The notes beneath the pieces were generated by a model. That model had not been told where the DNA came from. It saw only the letters and a list, made by a program, of their open reading frames with translations, and made no database searches. Both the position numbers and the translations under genes were made by a program. A stretch of DNA of 17,075 nucleotides from an uncultured Clostridia bacterium. Lineage in GTDB: Bacteria; Bacillota; Clostridia; UBA1381. The stretch's first letter is position 1. Each line of letters begins with the position of its first letter. Location: assembly GCA_934454215.1 (NCBI GenBank), contig CAKSGG010000069.1, forward strand, positions 1 to 17,075. Reading direction: 5' to 3'. This document shows positions 1-6,630 of this stretch, one piece after another.

Positions 1-207
1 CCCTGCTTGTCCGTCGCTCGAAAAACCTTGATTTTCCAGTGTTTTCAAAAGTATCGTTATCTAACGTCAGCTTTCAACCGACCGGGATTCCGGCAGTTAA
101 TATCGGATATCAAAAGGGGATATATCTACGCTGTAAGGGTAAAAGACCTATCCTGTCCCGGATGAGATTATGTTTCGGTCGGTAGATGTAATTCTTTTAG
201 AGAATAG
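1..207 (+). pseudogene. Decayed serine recombinase catalytic-domain remnant
   Basis: Frame 1 from the window edge reads a stretch (about bases 73-165) closely resembling the resolvase catalytic domain: FNRPGFRQLISDIKRG, then VKDLS, as in the family pattern DRPGF...VKDLSRFGRDY. The sequence then reads CPG, a TGA stop at 163-165, and DYVSVGR in the same frame. The TGA sits where the family has the Arg of GRDY, so a CGA to TGA change is the simplest explanation. Similarity fades after about base 190 and a second stop occurs at 205-207. The N-terminal serine region lies outside the window or is lost. It resembles the large serine recombinases of Tn4451-like elements, which fits the TnpV gene just downstream. 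Seen: the motifs and stops. Inferred: family and decay. Confidence 0.7.
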
Positions 208-257
208 AAGCGATGTAAATATAATATTCAATAGCAAGCACTCGCTACCGACCGAAA
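173..257. repeat. 13-bp perfect inverted repeat with 59-nt spacer
   Basis: TTTCGGTCGGTAG at 173-185 is exactly repeated as its reverse complement CTACCGACCGAAA at 245-257. The left arm lies inside the recombinase remnant; the right arm lies beyond the point where recombinase similarity is lost. It may be a small inverted duplication formed during decay, or a recombination or transfer-origin structure. Function is unknown. Confidence 0.6.
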
Positions 258-338
258 GAGTGGTTGAATGACAGGTGCTTATATTTTTCGAAAAATCAGA
301 ACACAAGGGGGAAATCATATTTTCCTACGGGCTATTGA

Positions 339-491
339 GTAAGAGGTAAAATCATCTTTCCTTTTTTAAAGATACACTATAAGTTTGTAGAGTATCCGGA
401 ACTGCCGAGCCTTGGGAGCAGGTACAACTACCAAGAAGAAACTTGCAAGTGCGTTGCCACGGAATATATTCCGAACGCACGATTGGCATAA
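339..491 (+). pseudogene. Coding-like 50-aa tail of an unrecognised protein
   Basis: An open frame without a good start runs from after a stop at 336-338 to TAA at 489-491. Its latter part reads like a real protein terminus, with YKFVEYPELPSLGSRYNYQ followed by EETCKCVATEY and IPNARLA. The composition is unlike the other frames here, so it may be the 3' end of a mobile-element gene whose 5' part was lost when the recombinase upstream decayed. I do not recognise the family. The hairpin at 449-480 lies inside it, and the terminator-like hairpin at 499-518 follows directly. No ribosome binding site with a nearby ATG is visible. Confidence 0.3.
449..480. repeat. Hairpin with palindromic core
   Basis: GTGCGTT (449-455) pairs with AACGCAC (474-480) and encloses the perfect palindrome GGAATATATTCC (461-472). 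It is the first of three strong hairpins within 150 bp upstream of the mobile-element genes. It could be part of a transfer or replication origin, or of a structured RNA. Confidence 0.5.
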
Positions 492-492
492 C

Positions 493-518
493 AAAAAAGA
501 GCAGGACAATTCCTGCTC
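493..518 (-). terminator. Intrinsic terminator, minus strand
   Basis: GAGCAGGA (499-506), loop CAAT, TCCTGCTC (511-518) form an 8-bp perfect stem. Read on the minus strand the stem is followed directly by six T (A-run at 493-498). No minus-strand gene lies just upstream, since the large minus operon ends near 1529 beyond another terminator. It may end a short antisense or non-coding transcript from 520-720, or be a leftover of a lost gene. Confidence 0.6.
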
Positions 519-554
519 ATACATACAAAGAGGCACAAAAAGGCAAAAAGAAAT

Positions 555-596
555 CGAGTGTCCTCATCCAACTCTCAGGTTGGTTAAGAACACTCG
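555..596. repeat. Two-part stem-loop
   Basis: CGAGTGT (555-561) pairs with ACACTCG (590-596), and an inner stem CCAAC (568-572)/GTTGG (579-583) lies inside it. The two-level structure lies between the terminator-like hairpin and the first mobile-element gene. It could be a structured RNA element or DNA hairpin; direction is not determined. Confidence 0.45.
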
Positions 597-725
597 TTAT
601 GGTACGGATGTTAATAAGGGATTTGGAAATCATACCGGATCGTACAATCATATTTATCCAAACGCACATTTTTAGTTTGTCCTCTTTTTCTGTAAAATAA
701 TGGCACAGCAAAGGAGGAGTGCTTT

Positions 726-908
726 ATGAAAATCAAAGATGTTGAACACAAAGTAAAATTTGATGATTTTGAGCATCGTCTGCTCATCGGTTGCGTCAAT
801 GCCACAAGAACAATGTATATCGAGCAAAGCAAGTCAACCGAGGATGTTGACAATTTGCTTTTGAAAATCATCAATGCACCGTCAAAGAAAGTGAGTGTGA
901 GAGTATGA
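726..908 (+). CDS. Small conserved mobile-element protein (60 aa)
   Basis: The start ATG follows a near-perfect AGGAGGAG site (about 712-719) with normal spacing. The product begins MKIKDVEHKVKFDDFEHRLL and contains DVDNLLLKIINAPSKK. I recall short proteins of this type beside TnpV and DUF6809 genes in clostridial transposons and conjugative elements, but know no function. No signal peptide, membrane segment or catalytic motif is seen. Its stop overlaps the next start (ATGA at 905-908), so it is the first gene of a translationally coupled trio that ends at the terminator near 1500. Confidence 0.75.
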   Translation: MKIKDVEHKVKFDDFEHRLLIGCVNATRTMYIEQSKSTEDVDNLLLKIINAPSKKVSVRV

Positions 909-1204
909 AAGATGAATTTTTAAAAGAAATCGGGATTTGGGGACAACGGCATTACAACTACCTGAAAAGAACGAGGATTACGACAATCAATGTCATGCGA
1001 ATGAATGGAACGCTGAAGCAGTACCTGACCGATCTTGACCGAGATGCACAGGATATGTTTGATATGCTTGTAGAACAACTTGCCCAAACAGACGGCATCA
1101 CCGAGCAACTAAAAGCGGACAATCAGTTGGAATGGGTATGCCGTATGAACGCCTGCCGAGAACAAGCCACCGAAATTGTAAACAAGGAGTTGATTTTCGC
1201 ATGA
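905..1204 (+). CDS. tnpV: TnpV family transposon-encoded protein
   Basis: The 99-aa product has the TnpV pattern: an N-terminal RHYNYLKRTR segment, a central DLDRDAQDMFDMLVEQLA helix and a C-terminal TEQLKADNQLEWVCRMN block ending in EIVNKELIFA. TnpV proteins are carried by Tn4451-like and related clostridial elements; their biochemical role is not established. The gene overlaps both neighbours by ATGA junctions (905-908 and 1201-1204), which points to coupled translation. Length matches my expectation for the family. The decayed recombinase at the left edge would fit the same kind of element. Confidence 0.88.
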   Translation: MKDEFLKEIGIWGQRHYNYLKRTRITTINVMRMNGTLKQYLTDLDRDAQDMFDMLVEQLAQTDGITEQLKADNQLEWVCRMNACREQATEIVNKELIFA

Positions 1205-1455
1205 CTACACTTGAAAATCTTTGGTATGGCAACATTTCGCCGAACGAAACCTATTTGGACAACAACGAAAAATACCGTGTCCTGCTCGCCCAAATGGGAA
1301 ACGAACAAGAACAACTGGCAGAGAACTTTACCAAAAAGCAGACAAAGCTCTTGGCACGGTATGATAGCGTGCTAAATCTCATGCAGGATGTGGAGCACAT
1401 CGAGGCATTCAAATCCGGATTTCGGTTGGCAATTAGCATTTTGTATGATGTATGA
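1201..1455 (+). CDS. DUF6809-type small protein
   Basis: The start chosen is the ATG at 1201 in the ATGA overlap with tnpV; the frame stays open to 1132, but the overlap start matches the family. The 84-aa product begins MTTLENLWYGNISPNE, a hallmark of the small helical proteins I associate with DUF6809, and ends with an FKSGFRLAISILYDV helix. The middle is a predicted coiled coil rich in Glu and Gln. Such proteins accompany TnpV in clostridial mobile elements; function is unknown. A strong terminator follows within 10 bp. Confidence 0.8.
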   Translation: MTTLENLWYGNISPNETYLDNNEKYRVLLAQMGNEQEQLAENFTKKQTKLLARYDSVLNLMQDVEHIEAFKSGFRLAISILYDV

Positions 1456-1463
1456 TGGATTGA

Positions 1464-1501
1464 AAGGCATGAGCTAACATTTTATAGCTCGTGCCTTTTT
1501 T
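1464..1501 (+). terminator. Intrinsic terminator after the TnpV trio
   Basis: AAGGCATGAGCTA (1464-1476) pairs with TAGCTCGTGCCTT (1485-1497), 13 bp with one G-T wobble and loop ACATTTTA. Six T at 1496-1501 complete a + strand terminator. On the minus strand the same stem is followed only by a short CCTTTC tract, so it may also weakly end the converging minus operon, whose last stop is at 1529. Confidence 0.85.
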
Positions 1502-1528
1502 ATGCTTCAAATATTGGATCATTATCTG

Positions 1529-2493
1529 TTATGGAACCAAAAACACATGTGCAGACTCCCGACAACCGCCATCACAGATATCAGTTTTATCACAGTTTTT
1601 ACACATGTCAGGTAAATAGTCACGTTGAGTAAATCTATTCCAATGCTCATATTTATCAAGACTTTTGATATCAGTATAGTGGCATATTTTTTCTGGCGAA
1701 TGATTACACACCTTGATATATCCACTCGGATCTATAATGAAAAAACCTTTTGCAGCAGCACACAGACTGCTTATTTGCAGATGTTTATAGTGTTCCGAAG
1801 TATGGATTGCGCAAAGAGGAAGTTCAGTTCCTACATGTCCATACCTATTTGCTTTTGCTAATACAGTTTCTGCCACATCCAGCATTTTATTTGTTTCTTC
1901 CAATGATAGGAGATATTCCGTGTTAGATAGTCCTCTTCCTCCAGGTAAGAACCTGTTTAACAAGACATATTCAGCTCAATGAATTAATGAAAGAGCTATG
2001 TTTTCATATAGTTCCGGTAGGTTCTTTTTAGTTACTGCAAAATTTGCAGTAGTCTTTAACCCGTATTTCTTAGCCAATTCAAACATATTTAGTACATGGT
2101 TTATATTATCAACGCCCGTATGATCGCTGAATGTTTCAATTCCTGAAACACTTATACAAAGGGATGTATTATAGTGTGAAATGAAGTTTATAAATGCTTC
2201 ATCCATTGCTCGCCCGTTGGAAATAAAAACTAAAGGCACATTCCTTTCAGAAATGTATTCAATTATTTTTTGATATCAACTCTTATTAATGGTTCTCCGC
2301 CTGTTAGAGTAAATGAAGATACTCCATTTTCAAGCAGTAAGTCAATCACCTGAAACCATTCCTGATATGATAGTTCCTTTTCTTTATAGTTGATTTCATT
2401 TTCCCAAGGACAAGAACAGAATAAGCACGTGTGATTACACTGATATGCAAGCTCCAATGCCGCAACTTTTGGCAACACAAGTTTATTATTCAT
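1529..2493 (-). pseudogene. Radical SAM/SPASM enzyme, broken by a frameshift and a stop
   Basis: The gene reads as about 321 aa once two lesions are repaired. Residues 19-26 carry the CNHTCLFC motif (Cys-x3-Cys-x2-Cys) that binds the SAM-cleaving 4Fe-4S cluster, and GGEP lies at 65-68. The C-terminal part has a SPASM-like cysteine set: CAAAKG, VCNHSPE, and MCKNCDKTDICDGGC (C-x2-C-x5-C-x3-C). SPASM enzymes modify peptides or proteins. The first frame ends at 2263 after GGEPLIRVDIKK, where a run of six A (seven would restore IKKIIEYISERNVPLVF) is one base short. A TGA at 1976-1978 then interrupts the same frame between ALSLIH and AEYVLLNRFLPGGRG. The gene starts 4 bp after the RRE-like gene and ends the operon. 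Both lesions could be real decay or sequence error. Confidence 0.85.
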
Positions 2494-2497
2494 TCTG

Positions 2498-3087
2498 TCA
2501 CCTTATTCTGTTTGAAACATTACCCAAAATATCATGGATGTGTTTTAAATAATCATCAGTGCTCAATTTAGTATCTGTAACTTCGGAAAGTTTTTGAAGT
2601 GTATCAGCACCGTTCAGAAACGCCAAAGCAATTTCATACGGAGTTTCTTCAAACCATGATAAGGCCGGGTAACTATTTATGATTTTTCCGCAGTCCTTTC
2701 TTGTAAGTGAAAATACCATGTTATTTGTATGATACAAGCTAAGCGATGGATACTTTTGTTTTGCACAATCATCACACACTCTTTTGACCTCTGAGGGATA
2801 ACCCAACTCCGTAAATTTCCGAGCTAATTCCTTATATTTTTAAATACTTTACTCTGCCTAATAACATAGACGCCGCTATCATCTTCAAATGCTTTGTAAC
2901 TACAAAATCTATACTTATCATTCTCAGCAATGATTTTGCAATGATCCATAAAGTCAGGATTAGGGTTATTCAAAGCAGCGTTCAGATCGCAGTCAACCTG
3001 CTCCATCATTTTATATTCGTAGATGGCTTTTTCCTTACTTTTGGGGAGAAAAGGTGTTATATTCTTTTTTCTATTAAATAAACCCAT
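2498..3087 (-). pseudogene. RRE (PqqD)-like radical SAM partner, split by a frameshift
   Basis: Two open frames (3087-2824 and the frame ending at 2498) read as one protein of about 196 aa if one base is missing near 2832-2838. The first frame runs into VFKNIRN and stop, while the other frame at that spot reads KELARKFTELGYPSEVKRV. The N-terminus MGLFNRKKN resembles the basic starts of other operon members. A CDDC pair lies after the junction. The C-terminal 55 residues (YEIALAFLNGADTLQKLSE to HIHDILG) fit a PqqD-like RiPP recognition element in length and pattern, and a radical SAM gene follows 4 bp later. The RRE assignment is from pattern memory and is moderate; the one-protein reading is stronger. 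Confidence 0.6.
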
Positions 3088-3122
3088 TATTAACCTCCTG
3101 CTTGGATATCCTTCTTGGTCAC

Positions 3123-5033
3123 TTAGTAACCAATTTTCTGATTATAACCGTTTATCGCACTGGTATATTTCGAATATAAAGAGTTATATTCATCTCTTAC
3201 ATCAGAATAGTCTTCGTAAATATCATTATATTCATCAACCGCTGAGTAATAAGAATTGTAATAATAGTCGTTCCCGGTTGCATAGTATTGTGATTTGTAA
3301 TACTCTATATCGTCGTTAAGATCCTCGAGTTGGCTTTCATAATCGTCTATATCGTCACTTAAGGATTCCAGTTTACTCTCCATCTCGTCGATTTCTTTTT
3401 TTAACTTGTCTAACTCGGATTGGTTAGATGTCGTAGACTTGGGAGTTGTGGTACTGCTTTTGTTTCCTCTGTTGTAGCTACCACTATTTCCACCAACGTT
3501 TTGCGAGTAAGAGGATGATGGTTTACTTGTATTAGTGGAGGACTTACTTGACGAAGAACCAATAGATGATATTACCGAAATAATAATTACAATTAAAACT
3601 ATAACACCTATTGAAATTAAGCAGCCCATGTTAGATGAACTACTACTGGAACGAGTAGTATTGCCAGAATATAAGGGACGGTTTGATAGCAAAAGCTGCT
3701 GATTAAGTGTGGTTGTATCTTGAAGAAGCTTCGATTTAAGAGACGAAATATCACCAAATTCAGATGATAATGCCTTGCTAATAGTCAATGCATATGCTGT
3801 TTGATGCTTTGTATTATGAAGTTCAATCGCAGCTTCTCTTGCCATATAACAAAGATTTTCTCTTGCTTTTGTCCGGGTCTCTGAGTCCAATGGCAAGGAT
3901 TTAAGTTTAGTATCTATATTCTTTACACGAGAAATAAATGCATCAACAGACGAGCTTGTCGCAAAAGATTTCAACGACTCAGCAAGTATGCTAACCGCAT
4001 CCATTTCAGCCAGGACCTCTTTTGCGTCTTTTTCTCCTTGTAAAAGATCGTTGAGGGCTTCTGAATCGGAATCAAAAGTATCGGACAAATCTCCCAACTC
4101 AGCAAATACATCTTTCATGGCATTTACAAGAGTAAGAGCTTCGTTTGTTTTGCCTTTCTCGTTATGCAAATATAATGCAAGATCATGCAAGCTTCTTCCA
4201 AGTCTTTCACTAATCTCATGAGACATACCACTTGCCTGTGACTTAAGTTGAAGAGGCTGTGCAAGTTTGTCCCAGTTTTGGACCTGACGAATAAGAGTGT
4301 TCACATTCTCAGATATTGCTTTATCGTTTGCAAGCTGTTGTATATGAGTAATATGCGTTTCGATTCGATCTGTGCTTTCTTCAATCTGAGCTTGCATTCT
4401 GACTTCATATTGGTCAATTACATCAGCCAAAATGATGCCGTCCTCGTAGTCATCATCTGCTATACATTTTTCAGCAAGCATGGTTATTAACTCAACATAC
4501 GAGTCTTGATCAATCTCAGACAATCTTTCTGAAATGATCTGTCGAATGTCATCACGTTTATTATTAATTTCAACAGATATTTCTTTTTCTGTTAAAGTTG
4601 ATAATTTTGCGCTTGTTCTACTATTATTAAGGATTTCACAAATTCCGTTGGCATCGAGATTTGAATACTGTTCATCAATATCTAAAATCGCATAGCCAAG
4701 CTCAAAAACATCGAACTCCGAAGAAATCGAATAATTATAAAGGGTTGCATTTAATTTGGATAAAGGATTCAAACCGTCGGTTTGAATTTCTTCTCCGCTC
4801 TCAATCTTTTCATGAATACTGTCAAGTTTTTCTTTTTCAAGCTCAATAAACCACCCTAATTCAGCAGTGAGTCGTTTGCTTGAATTGATCAACTCATTTT
4901 GAGCGGCTGAGCACACATCTGGATCAAGTAAAAAACTTAATTCTTCTGCCGCAGATATAATGTCTCTTCTGCCGGCAGTACATGGTATATTTAATATATA
5001 GAATGGATTATCCTGTAATTTCACAACCTGCAC
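3123..5033 (-). CDS. Membrane-anchored protein with degenerate J-like N-terminus and Tyr-rich tail
   Basis: This 636-aa protein starts with a J-domain-like region (residues about 8-60: NPFYILNIPC, then helix RRDIISAAEELSFLLD, then LINSSKRLTAELGWF). It follows J-domain layout but lacks the HPD tripeptide that activates Hsp70. A long helical region (about 60-450) follows, then one membrane segment near 468-490 (MGCLISIGVIVLIVIIIS). After that come a Ser/Asn/Thr-rich linker, a coiled coil rich in Asp/Glu/Leu (about 540-585) and a Tyr/Asp/Asn-rich end with repeated YY pairs. It begins 3 bp after the AAA gene, so the genes are probably coupled. With Hsp70 and GrpE-like genes upstream, I infer it is the co-chaperone or membrane tether of the system. 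The Tyr-rich tail is unexplained. Fully open, unlike its neighbours. Confidence 0.6.
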   Translation of the reverse strand: MQVVKLQDNPFYILNIPCTAGRRDIISAAEELSFLLDPDVCSAAQNELINSSKRLTAELGWFIELEKEKLDSIHEKIESGEEIQTDGLNPLSKLNATLYNYSISSEFDVFELGYAILDIDEQYSNLDANGICEILNNSRTSAKLSTLTEKEISVEINNKRDDIRQIISERLSEIDQDSYVELITMLAEKCIADDDYEDGIILADVIDQYEVRMQAQIEESTDRIETHITHIQQLANDKAISENVNTLIRQVQNWDKLAQPLQLKSQASGMSHEISERLGRSLHDLALYLHNEKGKTNEALTLVNAMKDVFAELGDLSDTFDSDSEALNDLLQGEKDAKEVLAEMDAVSILAESLKSFATSSSVDAFISRVKNIDTKLKSLPLDSETRTKARENLCYMAREAAIELHNTKHQTAYALTISKALSSEFGDISSLKSKLLQDTTTLNQQLLLSNRPLYSGNTTRSSSSSSNMGCLISIGVIVLIVIIISVISSIGSSSSKSSTNTSKPSSSYSQNVGGNSGSYNRGNKSSTTTPKSTTSNQSELDKLKKEIDEMESKLESLSDDIDDYESQLEDLNDDIEYYKSQYYATGNDYYYNSYYSAVDEYNDIYEDYSDVRDEYNSLYSKYTSAINGYNQKIGY

Positions 5034-5036
5034 CTC

Positions 5037-6625
5037 TTAATCGTTTACAAATCCGATTTTTGCTTTTTCCTTTTTCTTTGGCAAAAGGTTAAGTGCATTT
5101 TCAAAACACTCAGTGTCTATTTTGTCTACGTTTATTTTTACGGCGAACCTGCCAGCCTCCCGAAGGACAAACGTGATGTCAGACATTGGATGCCCATCTA
5201 ATGCTTGAGATATATACTCAGAATTAACATTTTCATCAATTGGCAATTCTTTGAATTTTGATAGCAACAAACCTTCTATTTCCTTCGCGGTCGCCATTTT
5301 AACTTCAATGATATGGTCAAAACGGCCTCTCCTTAAGGAAGCAATGGCAAATGCCCTGCGCGCCGCCTTCGGCGCAATTACCGGCAGCGCCGCAACCACG
5401 ATTGTCGGACTTTTGGTGCTTGTGTTTATGAGCTTTAAGATTGGTGCAGACATCGGCATTGTATTGGCGAAAGGCGTTGCTTTCAGTATGCTGTGTGTGT
5501 TCACCGTGCTTCCTTCGCTTATTATACTGTTACACAAACTTGTTGAAAAGACCGAAAAGAAAGAACGGACGAAAAAAGCGGGCAAGAAGAATCCGTCAGT
5601 GTCACTTGGTAATATTGCAGGATCAATAGATTCAATCATATTTGTCATTGCAAAAACAAGAACTCCTTTAGAAATTGCTTCCGGTATCCTTCTTAGAAAT
5701 TCTGCAACTTCTTCAACATGATGATTTCCAGACGGGCCTGCCATACCTCTATCAGTTAGGAACGCCTCCATTTCATCTATAACAAGAATGGATGGTGCAG
5801 CCTTTATTGCAGCATGAAATACTTCTGAGATTTTTTTACTGGTATCGTGAATATACGAGCTTGCTATTGTACCTGAATCAATGTCAAATCGCTTCCAGCC
5901 CAAATACTCGGTAAGCTTCTCAACAGCAAATGTCTTTCCACACCCCGGGGCCCATATAAAATAGTAGCTCCTGGGAATGAAATTCCCATCCTTTTGTACT
6001 GTTCCTGATGCAATACAATATCAATGATAGGTCCTGATTCTTTGAGTTGATCTTCTGATTCAATTTCCATTTCGATTGGAATATCAAATCCAGCTAATGT
6101 AGCTACTTTATGTAGAGCATTCTTGGGGAGCCAAGACATTATTTTACTAACCTTATCAATTGATTCAATAGAGATGTTTATTCCGCCAGTAAGCCATTTT
6201 CCATAGACTATACCACTATCAACTAAATTCGCACCGAAGGATACAGGAAGAATTAAAGAAAACTCTTCTATATACAATGCGTCATGAACATCGGCATCTG
6301 GGAATAAATCACGTGCTGTCTTAAACGCAATAGAAAATGCTTCAATTTGTCCATTGTCCCCAGGAAAAGGGCCTCTCTCAATAGAAGAAACAATATAGTG
6401 ACTTGTGCTTGCATACACCTTATAGTTACAATTATCCGAATCACGGAATATACTTGTGGGCAAATCATAGTCCGACACCCACTTGTCATATAATGCCAGT
6501 TTTACCGCGAGGACATATGCACCTCTATTTGTTAAATAGATTTGCCAATCGCCTCCACTGGAAAGCATCTTTGTTATTTTGTTTTGATCATCAATATGAT
6601 ATCCTCGCGGCAAAAAATGACTCAT
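5037..6625 (-). pseudogene. AAA+ ATPase, frameshifted in Walker A and carrying a 92-codon insertion
   Basis: Repaired, this is an AAA+ ATPase of about 437 aa without the insert (529 with it). The N-terminal domain (about 1-210) starts LPRGYHID and has a LSSGGDWQIYLTNRG stretch reminiscent of a kinase glycine loop. Walker A should read YGPPGCGKTFAVEKL, but bases 5943-5953 have one C too few, so frame 6625-5864 exits at YGPRGVERH and frame 5903-5037 resumes at EYLGWKRFDID. Walker B is ILVIDEMEAF; the second region of homology reads MTNMIESIDPAIL and LRRGRFDH, now separated by 92 foreign codons (5337-5612). It begins 5 bp after the Hsp70 gene and ends 3 bp before the J-like gene. As sequenced it cannot make an ATPase; the family call is firm. 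Confidence 0.85.
5337..5612 (+). other. Inserted fragment of an MMPL/RND-type transporter gene
   Basis: Inside the AAA gene, the opposite strand encodes a clear piece of a membrane transporter: KEAMANALRAAFGAITGSAA, then two hydrophobic helices (TTIVGLLVLVFMSF and VLAKGVAFSMLCVFTVLPSL) ending in the basic tail HKLVEKTEKKERTKKAGKK. This matches the C-terminal membrane part of MMPL-family exporters. The piece is visibly richer in G+C than its surroundings. Both junctions carry TAA (5334-5336 and 5610-5612), and removing 276 bp restores a canonical IDPAILRRGRFDH in the AAA protein. The length is a multiple of three and has no stop in the AAA frame. It has no start, promoter or C-terminus of its own and is not a working gene. 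Confidence 0.88.
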
Positions 6626-6630
6626 AGAAT

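Noticed and set aside
412..700. Two overlapping 85-87 aa + strand frames
   Set aside because: No ribosome binding site, hairpins run through them, and the residues show no family pattern.
1976..1978. TGA read as Trp or selenocysteine
   Set aside because: Tryptophan is TGG elsewhere in the window, and I saw no SECIS-like hairpin directly after the TGA. A nonsense change is simpler.
3023..3319. 98-aa + strand frame opposite the J-like protein end
   Set aside because: It is antisense to well-supported coding sequence and has no ribosome binding site.
5251..5721. 156-aa + strand open frame as a membrane transporter gene
   Set aside because: Only 5337-5612 is transporter-like; both ends are antisense to AAA coding sequence. 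It has no start signal, promoter or terminus, so it is an inserted fragment.
5940..5956. Programmed frameshift in the AAA gene
   Set aside because: The site is a C/G run, not a classic X-XXY-YYZ slippery heptamer, and it falls inside the P-loop, where frameshifting would make no sense.
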